Positions 32,662 to 40,465 of a stretch of DNA of 64,000 bases are shown one piece after another (the stretch's first letter is position 1; each line of letters opens with the position of its first letter). The notes below the pieces were generated by a model. That model was given only the letters and a program-made list of their open reading frames with translations. It was not told the origin of the DNA and did not search any database. The stretch comes from Flavobacterium sp. (GTDB lineage: Bacteria > Bacteroidota > Bacteroidia > Flavobacteriales > Flavobacteriaceae), in assembly GCA_012837155.1 (NCBI GenBank), contig CP051546.1, positions 281,474 through 345,473 of the forward strand, in the 5' to 3' direction. A program made the position numbers and the translations under genes.

Positions 32662-32714
32662 AGATTTGACAACTTTCAAAAAGTTGTCAAATCTAATACA
32701 AATAGATACTTTTG
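32662..32714 (+). promoter_or_regulatory. dusB promoter with overlapping 14-bp palindrome
   Basis: AGATTTGACAACTT (32662-32675) and AAGTTGTCAAATCT (32681-32694) form a perfect 14-bp inverted repeat. TTG at 32684-32686 and TACTTTTG at 32707-32714 (TAnnTTTG) are 20 bases apart, a good flavobacterial promoter. The right arm contains the -33 box, so the palindrome could be an operator; it is not a typical terminator, as no T run follows. Confidence 0.6.
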
Positions 32715-32726
32715 CAAAAAAAATCC

Positions 32727-33719
32727 TTGATTAAAATTGGCAACATAGAACTTCCTGATTTTCCGTTACTCCTTGCTCCTATGGAAGATGTGAGCGATCC
32801 GCCCTTTCGTAGACTTTGCAAGTTGCACGGTGCCGATTTGATGTATTCTGAATTTATTTCCTCCGAAGGATTAATTCGTGATGCCATTAAAAGCCGAATG
32901 AAATTAGATATTTTCGACTATGAAAGACCTGTTGGAATCCAGATTTTTGGCGGAGACGAAGAAGCAATGGCTCTTTCGTCTAAGATTGTTTCAACTGTAA
33001 ATCCAGATTTAATCGATATAAACTTTGGCTGTCCCGTAAAGAAAGTCGTTTGCAAAGGCGCAGGCGCAGGCGTTTTGAAAGATGTGGATTTAATGATTCG
33101 ATTAACGCAAGCCGTTATCAATAGTACACATTTACCCGTTACCGTAAAAACACGTTTGGGTTGGGACGATAATTCGATCAATATTGATGAGGTTGCCGAG
33201 CGTTTACAAGACATTGGCGTTGCCGCTTTAAGCATTCACGCCAGAACTCGTGCCCAAATGTATAAAAGCCATTCCGATTGGTCGCATATTGCCCGAGTGA
33301 AAAATAATCCTAGAATCACAATGCCCATTTTTGGAAACGGCGATATTGATTCTCCCGAAAAAGCATGGCATTATAAAAACGAATACGGTATCGACGGCAT
33401 TATGATAGGTCGCGCCGCCATTGGGTATCCTTGGATTTTTAACGAAATTAAACATTACTTCAAAACGGGAGATCATTTAGCAAAACCTACCGTTTCCAAT
33501 AGAGTAGAAGCAGTTCGTAACCACTTAACTTGGGCAATGGAATGGAAAGGCGAAAGACTCGGCATTGTAGAAACGCGTCCTCATTATTCTAATTATTTCA
33601 AAGGCATTCACTCCTTTAAAGAATACCGACAAAAACTAGTAACGCTTAACACTCCCGAAGCATTATTTGCTGTTTTGAATGAAATTGAAACTGCTTATGC
33701 TGGATATGAGGTGGTGTAA
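32727..33719 (+). CDS. dusB: tRNA-dihydrouridine synthase DusB
   Basis: An FMN enzyme that reduces uridines in tRNA D-loops. It shows LLLAPMEDVSDPPFRRLCK (FMN site), GIQIFGGD, INFGCPVKKVVCKGAGAG (catalytic Cys), VKTRLGW, SIHARTRAQMYK and IGRAAIGYPWIF. There is no ATG; TTG 32727 begins LIKIGNIELPDF, like the family. An earlier TTG at 32712 overlaps the promoter -7 box and so is unlikely. About 330 residues, frame intact. Confidence 0.93.
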   Translation: MIKIGNIELPDFPLLLAPMEDVSDPPFRRLCKLHGADLMYSEFISSEGLIRDAIKSRMKLDIFDYERPVGIQIFGGDEEAMALSSKIVSTVNPDLIDINFGCPVKKVVCKGAGAGVLKDVDLMIRLTQAVINSTHLPVTVKTRLGWDDNSINIDEVAERLQDIGVAALSIHARTRAQMYKSHSDWSHIARVKNNPRITMPIFGNGDIDSPEKAWHYKNEYGIDGIMIGRAAIGYPWIFNEIKHYFKTGDHLAKPTVSNRVEAVRNHLTWAMEWKGERLGIVETRPHYSNYFKGIHSFKEYRQKLVTLNTPEALFAVLNEIETAYAGYEVV

Positions 33720-33738
33720 ACAATGACGTATAATTTTT

Positions 33739-34938
33739 CTAATCCAACAACTTTTTACTCACACGACTACTCGCAATTAACGAAGCGATAAAGCCAAGCG
33801 TGACAATGGTTGCCAAAACAATTAGCACATTTTCGACAGTAAAAACTACTGGATAAGGCAGCGTTGGCGTAATCATTACCCATTCGAAACGTTGTTGCAA
33901 CAACACAATGGCAATGCCTAAAGTCAATCCAATAATTCCGCCAAAAACGCTCAGTAAAGTTCCTTGAAGCAGAAATATTTTTCTCAAATCCTGTATTTCG
34001 GTGCCTAGATTTAAAAGTGTTTTTAGGTTTCCTTTTTTATCCAAAATCATCATTATTAGTGCGCCAATTAGGTTAAAAAGAGCAATAACAATTACCAAAG
34101 TAAATATTAAATAAACCGCCAAATTTTCGGTATTCAGCATTTTGTACAAGGATTCGTTGAGTTGCGCCCTGTTTTTAACTGTAATTTTATTGTTGAAAAT
34201 AGTTTGAAGTTTAGTTATAATTTCTTTTTCATCGGCAGGATTTTTCTCCTTTATTTCAATTCCTGAAATTTGATTGGTTTTATATTCTAACAATTCCTGA
34301 GCCAAACCTAAATCGGCAAAAACATATTTAGAATCTAAGTCTTCGCTTATGGCGTATACTCCTGTTGGAATGACAGTCATTTTATTAAAAGCTTCTGCGG
34401 GATTTTCAATGGTTCCTTTTCCTGGTTTTGGAATCAAAACTTCAAGTGAATTGTTAAAATCAAGTAATCCCATCGAAAATTTTTCGGAAATTCCATAGCC
34501 CACAACCACTTGATTTGTTTCTGATTGTAGCCAATTCCCGTTATACAAGGTTTTTTTAATAGCATTGACTTTGCTAAAAGCAGCATCAACTCCTTTCAAA
34601 TAAGTAACTTCCTGTTTTCCGTTATAAATAAACAAAACGCGTTCTTCTATTATTTTACTGTACGAAGCAAGCCCAGTAATTCCTTTTATTTGATTTTCTT
34701 GAGATGGCGTAATAAAAAATGACTTCCCTAAAGTACTGGTTACCTTAAGGTCTGGGTCAATGTTATTAGAAAAGGAAAGGCTAAAAACTTTCAGGCCACT
34801 AAAAACCGATAAAACCACAAACAAAGCCATCGCGCCAACGATGATGCTCATACTGGCAATACGATTTATTATATTAATAGCATTGTTTTTACTGCTGCTA
34901 AAAATATAACGTTTGGCTATGTAAAGAGGAAAATTCAA
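33739..34938 (-). CDS. FtsX/LolE-type ABC transporter permease
   Basis: 399 residues with the MacB/FtsX layout: one TM helix near residues 25-50, a large periplasmic domain (about 55-265), then three TM helices (about 272-300, 318-345, 365-390). The N-terminal FPLYIAKRYIFSSSKNNAINIINRIA resembles LolC/LolE, which extract lipoproteins from the inner membrane. No ATPase lies next to it. It is 3 bases from rbfA and so co-transcribed. LolE function is inferred; the permease family is clear. Confidence 0.85.
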   Translation of the reverse strand: MNFPLYIAKRYIFSSSKNNAINIINRIASMSIIVGAMALFVVLSVFSGLKVFSLSFSNNIDPDLKVTSTLGKSFFITPSQENQIKGITGLASYSKIIEERVLFIYNGKQEVTYLKGVDAAFSKVNAIKKTLYNGNWLQSETNQVVVGYGISEKFSMGLLDFNNSLEVLIPKPGKGTIENPAEAFNKMTVIPTGVYAISEDLDSKYVFADLGLAQELLEYKTNQISGIEIKEKNPADEKEIITKLQTIFNNKITVKNRAQLNESLYKMLNTENLAVYLIFTLVIVIALFNLIGALIMMILDKKGNLKTLLNLGTEIQDLRKIFLLQGTLLSVFGGIIGLTLGIAIVLLQQRFEWVMITPTLPYPVVFTVENVLIVLATIVTLGFIASLIASSRVSKKLLD

Positions 34939-34941
34939 AAT

Positions 34942-35334
34942 TTATTGAAATCTACGTTTGTCTAAAAGATCACGGTTTTCAATAGGGTTTTCTTTAGAAG
35001 TTAAAGCATTATCTATTTTTTCAATATAGTCTAAAGAGTCATCAATAAAGAACACTAAATTAGGTACTTTGCGCAATTGCAAACGTACTCTTTGTGACAA
35101 ATCATGTTTGATTAATTTCGAATTTGTTTTTATTGCCACCAATGTTTCCTTTGCTTTTTCTTGTGGAAAAATACTCAAATGTATTGTCGCTACTGATAAA
35201 TCTGTGGTTACGCTAACTTTGGATACTGAAATTATTAAATTGGTAACTCCGTTTTTTCGCACTTCACCTTGTAGAATATCAACCAAATCCTTTTGGATAA
35301 CCCCTCCTATTTTTTTCTGTCTATTTGTTTCCAT
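34942..35334 (-). CDS. rbfA: Ribosome-binding factor A
   Basis: 130 residues with the single KH-like RbfA domain. Typical phrases are IGGVIQKDLVDIL, VTTDLSVATIHLSIFP, LRKVPNLVFFIDDSLDYIEKIDNAL. RbfA binds the immature 30S subunit and aids 16S rRNA 5'-end processing. The Asp-Asp-Ser-Leu-Asp motif near the C-terminus matches the family. It is first in a two-gene unit with the FtsX-type permease. Confidence 0.93.
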   Translation of the reverse strand: METNRQKKIGGVIQKDLVDILQGEVRKNGVTNLIISVSKVSVTTDLSVATIHLSIFPQEKAKETLVAIKTNSKLIKHDLSQRVRLQLRKVPNLVFFIDDSLDYIEKIDNALTSKENPIENRDLLDKRRFQ

Positions 35335-35479
35335 GCTGCAAAAATACGATTTTTTTTATAGCCACAAAGGGCAAAGCCATAAAGTTTAGATTCAAAGCTA
35401 TAAAAATAGCCCTTTTTGAACCTCTAATTTTATTTATATTTACAAGAAATTTGTGTCTTCGCACCAAAATAGTTAAACA

Positions 35480-35881
35480 ATGAAAAAAATAGAGCATATA
35501 GGAATTGCGGTCAACAATCTAGAAGCCTCATCAATAATTTACGAGAAACTCCTAGGTTCTCCAGCTTATAAAGAAGAAGCGGTTTTTAGCGAAGGGGTAA
35601 AAACTGCTTTTTTTAAAAATGGTCCAAACAAAATTGAACTTCTCGAAGCCACAACCCTCGAAAGTCCCATTGCTAAATTCATCGCAAAAAAAGGAGAAGG
35701 AATTCATCATATCGCTTTTGAGGTTGAAGACATCATCATGGAAATTGCCCGTTTAAAAAAAGAAGGATTTGTCATTTTGAACGAAATCCCTAAAAAAGGG
35801 GCCGATAATAAGTTAGTTGCCTTCTTACATCCAAAAAGCACTAATGGCGTTTTGATAGAATTATGCCAAGAAATGGGATAA
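35480..35881 (+). CDS. mce: Methylmalonyl-CoA epimerase
   Basis: A 133-residue VOC-fold enzyme that interconverts (R)- and (S)-methylmalonyl-CoA. Metal ligands: His in MKKIEHIGIAVNN, His in GEGIHHIAFEV and the C-terminal Glu in NGVLIELCQ. The length is typical and the frame intact. It diverges from rbfA across 145 bases. Confidence 0.93.
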   Translation: MKKIEHIGIAVNNLEASSIIYEKLLGSPAYKEEAVFSEGVKTAFFKNGPNKIELLEATTLESPIAKFIAKKGEGIHHIAFEVEDIIMEIARLKKEGFVILNEIPKKGADNKLVAFLHPKSTNGVLIELCQEMG

Positions 35882-35980
35882 TTATTTATTGCTATTTGCC
35901 CCATTTATTCTGGTAATCAACCCCTTTTGTCATAAATAGCATTTTAAAATTTATTTGTAAAAAATCTAATTCAAAAATAT

Positions 35981-36011
35981 TTGGAACAAATATAAAATAG
36001 TAGTAATTTCG
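35981..36011 (+). promoter_or_regulatory. tRNA promoter
   Basis: TTG (35981-35983) and TAATTTCG (36004-36011, one mismatch to TAnnTTTG) are 20 bases apart, and the tRNA starts 14 bases downstream. Confidence 0.6.
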
Positions 36012-36024
36012 CAACCTCTTAATA

Positions 36025-36098
36025 GGTCCTATAGCTCATTCGGTTAGAGCAACTGACTCATAATCAGTAGGTGCTTGGTTCGATTCCAAGTGGGACCA
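36025..36098 (+). tRNA. tRNA with CAU anticodon (Met elongator or Ile2)
   Basis: A full cloverleaf of 74 bases: acceptor GGTCCTA/TGGGACC, D arm GCTC...GAGC, anticodon arm ACTGA-CTCATAA-TCAGT with anticodon CAT, T arm CTTGG-TTCGATT-CCAAG and discriminator A. CCA is not encoded in full. The CAU anticodon serves elongator Met, or Ile when lysidine-modified; I lean to Met but cannot exclude Ile2. It is not the initiator, given the paired first acceptor bases. Confidence 0.93.
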
Positions 36099-36110
36099 CG
36101 ATTTAAACTT

Positions 36111-36147
36111 AAAAAGCCTTGTAAATCAGTATTTTACAAGGCTTTTT
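36111..36147 (+). terminator. Terminator after the tRNA
   Basis: A 15-bp perfect stem AAAAAGCCTTGTAAA / TTTACAAGGCTTTTT (36111-36125 with 36133-36147) followed by T. Confidence 0.92.
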
Positions 36148-36503
36148 TATTTTCAGGGGACGAATAATACAGCTCGTATTTTATACTGCTACAATAGCTA
36201 GGAATTAGCAAAATAGAGCAAAAATTAATAAAAAAAACGTTAGTTAGAATTAGTTTTTGATACTAATTTTTCGTCAGTTCGAGCGATTTTCTGTCGAAAA
36301 TTATGCCTCGAACTGACGGATGCAATAATTACACCCATGGGTTAAAAAAGCATTTCTACATATTAGTTAATTATTTTAAAAGAATAGATTGCAAGACCTC
36401 AAACCAATTTGAAAAATTTATACAATTTGTACGTATTTATTTGGTTTAACAAAATTAAAAAGGTGTTTCGTCGATAAAATACACGTTTTAATCGATAGTC
36501 GGA
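36148..36503. other. Intergenic stretch with one REP-like hairpin
   Basis: I see no gene in this stretch. Its one feature is the long hairpin at 36273-36319 described as a separate repeat. The rest is AT-rich and leads to the promoter at 36504. Confidence 0.6.
36273..36319. repeat. REP-like hairpin
   Basis: Outer arms CGTCAGTTCGAG and CTCGAACTGACG pair over 12 bp. An inner stem ATTTTC/GAAAAT has a four-base loop. No T run follows, so it is not a simple terminator. The TCAGTTCGAG...CTCGAACTGA text recalls palindromic repeats found between genes in Bacteroidetes. Confidence 0.65.
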
Positions 36504-36534
36504 TTGTTTGGTCAGAGAAAAAATAGTAACTTTG
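36504..36534 (+). promoter_or_regulatory. Promoter of the Pro-rich small protein
   Basis: TTG (36504-36506) and TAACTTTG (36527-36534) are spaced 20 bases apart, an ideal flavobacterial promoter. The ATG is 79 bases downstream, leaving a sizeable 5' leader. Confidence 0.7.
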
Positions 36535-36613
36535 CGCACACTATTCTATAATTTTTTGAGTTATACATCAGAAAGAGAGTAGTGTTGTTTTATTTATATT
36601 GCCTTAAATCAAA

Positions 36614-36838
36614 ATGAAAGCTATCGCAAACAAATTTCTAGTAACAATACTATGCCTTTTGGGTGTATTAGATACTTTTGCGATTCCCAAACCTCCTTCG
36701 CCTGGAGGGAAAAAATTTCCACCACCACCACCAGGATTGCCTATCGACGAAAATCTTTACACTGTTTTTGTACTGGCACTATTATTTGGCGTTTATACTA
36801 TTTATAAACACCAATCAAAGTCAAAAAAAACTGTTTAA
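36614..36838 (+). CDS. Small Pro-rich membrane protein (74 aa)
   Basis: A signal peptide (about 1-23, ending TFA) is followed by a Pro/Gly-rich stretch (IPKPPSPGG, PPPPPGLPID) and one TM helix near residues 49-64 (YTVFVLALLFGVYTIY), then a short basic tail. Such signal-PPG-helix proteins are familiar in Flavobacteriaceae without a function. The good promoter and typical composition support it as real despite its small size. Confidence 0.75.
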   Translation: MKAIANKFLVTILCLLGVLDTFAIPKPPSPGGKKFPPPPPGLPIDENLYTVFVLALLFGVYTIYKHQSKSKKTV

Positions 36839-37057
36839 ATTAGAATTCTCTTTTTTTATAGCCTCTAAATGACAGCTATGGTATGCTGTCGCATCTTAAA
36901 ATCTGATAGAAATAACATGACTTTTATTCTATCGTTTCGTTTCGCGACTTTGAGAAGTTGGGAATTTGTAAACCCAAAGCTTCCGATTAAGTGCTGAAAA
37001 ATCAAAAACATAAAACTGTCTTAAAATTAAGCCTAAAACGAACCATTTCACAAACTC

Positions 37058-37720
37058 TTAGCTGTTCGTTACTTGCGCTTTTTGCCCTTCCGATTTAATT
37101 TGTATAAAGTCTTCATATTTTGTAAAATACTCTAGTCCTAAAACTAATAGTATCGAGCTTATATTATATACTTTTTGCATTATGATTGCCAAACCCAAAT
37201 AACCAAACCCAAATAGAAAAAAGAAACAGTAAAAAGTCAATAAGCAAATAATGCAGCAAAATTTAAGTAAATGAAGTTTTGACTTTAGAATAAATACAGT
37301 AATAGTAAACAAACCAATCAATGTTAAAATAATCGATAGTACTCCAATGTCATGTAAAGGTGTTGCGATTAAGAAAATAAATATTATGTTGGCAACGCCT
37401 ATAAATTTTAAAATTTTAGCCCCTTTTCTTGAGAAGATTTTTTTTGACATATTAATAAAAAAAATTCCATAACCAACCGCATGGAATGCCATGCCAATAA
37501 GTGCCCAAATCCTCCCAGGGTTTTCTGAACCATTTATTGCTGTTGTTGCAAACAAATTGCTTAGAAAATTTTTCGACCAATGAAACCCTATAGAATTCTT
37601 GTCAAGCAATGAGCCACCAGGATAAACTAAGGCTGCTATTTCTATCAAAATCACAGAAATGACCAAACATATCAAAACCGAATATTTGCTAACCATTTGC
37701 TTAATTTTTAAACTTTCCAT
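37058..37720 (-). CDS. Multi-helix membrane protein (DUF998-like)
   Basis: 220 residues with about six TM helices. The phrase YPGGSLLDKNSIGFHW, followed by NFLSNLFATTAINGSEN and later AFHAVGYG, resembles DUF998, whose role is unknown. Very rich in Ile, Phe and Leu. Frame intact, alone in its stretch, stop separated from the upstream gene by 219 bases without a gene. Family assignment is tentative. Confidence 0.6.
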   Translation of the reverse strand: MESLKIKQMVSKYSVLICLVISVILIEIAALVYPGGSLLDKNSIGFHWSKNFLSNLFATTAINGSENPGRIWALIGMAFHAVGYGIFFINMSKKIFSRKGAKILKFIGVANIIFIFLIATPLHDIGVLSIILTLIGLFTITVFILKSKLHLLKFCCIICLLTFYCFFFLFGFGYLGLAIIMQKVYNISSILLVLGLEYFTKYEDFIQIKSEGQKAQVTNS

Positions 37721-37761
37721 TTGTTGTTTAAATGATTCTAACTCCCATGCAACCTTCCAAC

Positions 37762-38349
37762 TTATTTATTGGCGTACAATCTAGAAACGTATTTGCCTAT
37801 AACATCAAATTCAAGATTTACTTTTGTCCCAATTTTAAAACTTTTAAAATTAGTGTGTTCATAAGTATAAGGAATTATGGCAACACTAAACTCATTTCTT
37901 TTTGCATTTACTACTGTCAAACTAACTCCGTTTACGGTAATTGACCCTTTCTCTATGGTAATGTTTTCGAGGGTTTTATCGTATTCAAAAGTATAAAGCC
38001 AACTTCCATTTGTTTCTTTTGCCAAAATACAATTCCCTATTTGATCAACATGTCCTTGCACGATATGCCCATCTAATCGGTCTCCTAATTTCATCGCTCT
38101 TTCAAGATTTATACAATCGCCAACTTGCCAATAGGAAATATTCGTCTTTTTTATTGTTTCATCAATGGCGGTTACGGTATAAAGATTGTCGCAAACAGCA
38201 ACCACAGTCATACAAATTCCATTATGAGCAACACTTTGATCGACTTTAAGTTCTTTAGTAAGAACAGAATCTATGGTTAGATGAACATTGTTTTTGTCTT
38301 TTTTAATTTCTTGAATTACGCCAAGGGTTTCTATAATTCCTGTAAACAT
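37762..38349 (-). CDS. ribE: Riboflavin synthase, alpha subunit
   Basis: Joins two lumazine molecules to make riboflavin. It has the family start MFTGIIETLGVIQEI and the internal duplication: QSVAHNGICMTVV, LERAMKLGDRLDGHIVQGHVD, then GSITVNGVSLTVV, VNLEFDVIGKYV. I chose ATG 38349; a longer in-frame extension upstream crosses the pdxA start and lacks conservation. 195 residues, typical length. Divergent from pdxA (58 bases). Confidence 0.95.
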   Translation of the reverse strand: MFTGIIETLGVIQEIKKDKNNVHLTIDSVLTKELKVDQSVAHNGICMTVVAVCDNLYTVTAIDETIKKTNISYWQVGDCINLERAMKLGDRLDGHIVQGHVDQIGNCILAKETNGSWLYTFEYDKTLENITIEKGSITVNGVSLTVVNAKRNEFSVAIIPYTYEHTNFKSFKIGTKVNLEFDVIGKYVSRLYANK

Positions 38350-38407
38350 TTCTTGTTTTATTTTACTAAATTTGCACTTCAAAATTAGCAATAAATAATT
38401 TGAGGTT

Positions 38408-39457
38408 ATGATAAAAAATGCAGAAAATATAATCGTAGGGATTTCAATAGGAGATTTAAACGGTATTGGAAGCGAAGTTGTTCTAAAAACATTCGAAGAT
38501 TCTCGAATGTTAGAACTATGCACACCCGTTATTTTTGCCAATGTAAAAACGCTTTCGTTTGTAAAGAAAAGCTTCGAATCTGCTTCGATGCTTCATGGAA
38601 TTGATAGATTAGACCAAATCCTAATAGGAAAAATAAATGTTCTCAATGTTTGGCACGAACCCCTAAGCATAAATTATGGTACAAACGATGATAAAATAGG
38701 AGAATACGCCATACAATCATTTGTTGCCGCTACCAAAGCGTTAAAAGAAGGTTTTGTAGATGTACTAGTCACAGCACCCATAAATAAATACAACATTCAA
38801 TCGGAATCGTTTAAATTTCCTGGACATACTGATTATTTAGATCAAGAGCTCGAAGGAAATGCATTGATGTTAATGGTTCAAGATACGCTAAGAGTGGGAT
38901 TATTGACCGATCATATTCCTTTAAACGAGGTTGCTTCCCATCTTACCGAAGAATTGATTTTGAAAAAAATAGAAACAATAAAACAATCATTGATTCAAGA
39001 TTTTAGCATCAATAAACCAAAAATTGCTGTTTTAGGACTAAACCCTCATTGTGGCGACGGAGGTGTTATTGGAAAAGAAGACGACACACTAATAAAACCT
39101 GCATTGAAAAAAATGTTTGAAAAAGGAACGTTAGTCTTTGGTCCTTTTGCTGCCGATGGCTTTTTTGGAAGTAACCAATACGAAAAATATGATGCCGTTA
39201 TTGCAACCTACCACGATCAAGGATTAATCCCTTTTAAAACATTATCGTTTGGCAAAGGGGTAAATTATACTGCGGGTTTAAACAAAATTAGAACTTCTCC
39301 AGACCACGGCACCGCCTATGATATTGCAGGAAAAGGAATAGCAGATTACAATTCGTTTAAGGAGGCCGTTTATCTTGCAATAGACATTTATAATTCAAGA
39401 AATCAATATGCGGAAATCAGTCGGAAACCGCTAAAAATCAGAGAAAAACAGTCTTAA
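38408..39457 (+). CDS. pdxA: 4-hydroxythreonine-4-phosphate dehydrogenase
   Basis: An NAD-dependent enzyme of pyridoxal phosphate synthesis. Family blocks: GISIGDLNGIGSEV, TAPINKYNIQ, FPGHTDYLDQEL, LTDHIPLNEV, LGLNPHCGDGG, ATYHDQGLIPFKTL and TSPDHGTAYDIAGKG (metal-binding His residues). 349 residues, frame intact. A TAAATTTG box at 38367-38374 is a probable -7 element. Confidence 0.96.
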   Translation: MIKNAENIIVGISIGDLNGIGSEVVLKTFEDSRMLELCTPVIFANVKTLSFVKKSFESASMLHGIDRLDQILIGKINVLNVWHEPLSINYGTNDDKIGEYAIQSFVAATKALKEGFVDVLVTAPINKYNIQSESFKFPGHTDYLDQELEGNALMLMVQDTLRVGLLTDHIPLNEVASHLTEELILKKIETIKQSLIQDFSINKPKIAVLGLNPHCGDGGVIGKEDDTLIKPALKKMFEKGTLVFGPFAADGFFGSNQYEKYDAVIATYHDQGLIPFKTLSFGKGVNYTAGLNKIRTSPDHGTAYDIAGKGIADYNSFKEAVYLAIDIYNSRNQYAEISRKPLKIREKQS

Positions 39458-39499
39458 ATAAAAAAAGCAAATAAGATTATAAGATTTACAATAATTTTA

Positions 39500-39507
39500 T
39501 ATCTTTG
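39500..39507 (+). promoter_or_regulatory. -7 box TATCTTTG upstream of the DUF177-rpmF genes
   Basis: It is a perfect TAnnTTTG box 34 bases before the DUF177 ATG. No clear TTG lies at the right distance upstream. Confidence 0.6.
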
Positions 39508-39540
39508 CACTCCCGAAGTTTAGGGCAAATTGTTGTTGAA

Positions 39541-40059
39541 ATGAACAAGATAAAAGAATTTTTAATCCCATTTATAGGATTAAAGCCAGGAAAACATCAT
39601 TTTGAATATCAAATAAATAATACGTTCTTTGAAATCTTTGATTATCATGAATTTAATAATTCAAACGTCAAAGTAAATGTAGTTTTAGAGAAAAAAAGCA
39701 CTATGTTGGAGTTGAGCTTCAAACATAAAGGTACAGTTAATGTGCCTTGCGACATGACAAACGAAGAATTTGATTTGCCAATAAAAGGCAATATGAAATT
39801 GATTGTGCGTTTTGGAGATGTTTTTAACAATGACAATGAAGAGTTACTCATTTTGCCACACGGTGAATTTCAAATAGATATTGCACAATATATATATGAA
39901 ATGATTGTCCTGTCAGTTCCTCTAAGGCGAATTCATCCAGGAATTAAAGACGGAAGTTTAAACACCGAAGCCCTGACAAAACTGAAAGAATTAACAATAA
40001 AAGAAGAAAAAGAAGAAAATAAAAAGAAGAAAATATTGATCCCAGATGGGACAAATTAA
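39541..40059 (+). CDS. DUF177 (YceD-like) protein
   Basis: 172 residues beginning MNKIKEFLIPFIGLKPGKHHFEY, with typical DUF177 text FDLPIKGNMKLIVRFG and YIYEMIVLSVPLRRIHPG. DUF177 genes precede rpmF in most bacteria and are linked to rRNA accumulation in plants and bacteria. A basic tail (EEKEENKKKK) ends the protein. ATG 39541 is preferred to an ATG at 39505, which overlaps the promoter box. Confidence 0.88.
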   Translation: MNKIKEFLIPFIGLKPGKHHFEYQINNTFFEIFDYHEFNNSNVKVNVVLEKKSTMLELSFKHKGTVNVPCDMTNEEFDLPIKGNMKLIVRFGDVFNNDNEELLILPHGEFQIDIAQYIYEMIVLSVPLRRIHPGIKDGSLNTEALTKLKELTIKEEKEENKKKKILIPDGTN

Positions 40060-40091
40060 AGCAACTATTAACGGATAAATAATATAGTAAA

Positions 40092-40286
40092 ATGGCACAT
40101 CCTAAAAGAAAAATCTCGAAAACAAGAAGAGATAAAAGAAGAACACATTATAAAGCTACGGTAGCTCAAATCGCTACTTGTCCAATTACTGGCGAAGCAC
40201 ATTTATACCACAGAGCTTACTGGCACGAAGGAAAAATGTATTACAGAGGGCAAGTTGTTATAGATAAATCTGTAGCGGTTGCTTAA
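40092..40286 (+). CDS. rpmF: 50S ribosomal protein L32
   Basis: 64 residues, [21 protein letters not shown], with [17 protein letters not shown], the L32 pattern. One Cys remains of the possible zinc ribbon, as in zinc-independent or partial forms. It is 32 bases after DUF177 and has a terminator downstream. Confidence 0.97.
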   Translation: MAHPKRKISKTRRDKRRTHYKATVAQIATCPITGEAHLYHRAYWHEGKMYYRGQVVIDKSVAVA

Positions 40287-40308
40287 TACGTTTTTGTAAA
40301 TCATATTT

Positions 40309-40340
40309 AAACTCTCACAAAAAAATGTGAGAGTTTTTTT
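40309..40340 (+). terminator. Terminator after rpmF
   Basis: An 11-bp stem AAACTCTCACA / TGTGAGAGTTT (40309-40319 with 40326-40336) and a T run. Confidence 0.93.
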
Positions 40341-40465
40341 TGTTGTTTATAATTTTCATTAAATAAGAGCAATTAAAACGACAAGGATTAGATTTTTTTT
40401 GTAATTTTCGAATCCTTTTAGCAATTTTTCAAATGCAACCATTTGACAAGAAATAACTAAGTATA

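Noticed and set aside
36839-37057. Small gene or RNA in the gap after the Pro-rich protein
   Set aside because: No reading frame, hairpin with T run or promoter box was convincing in these 219 bases.
38350-38541. N-terminal extension of riboflavin synthase of 64 residues
   Set aside because: It overlaps the divergent pdxA gene and lacks conservation; the family begins MFTGIIE at 38349.
39505-39540. Earlier ATG for the DUF177 protein
   Set aside because: It overlaps the -7 promoter box TATCTTTG at 39500-39507, and the family starts later.
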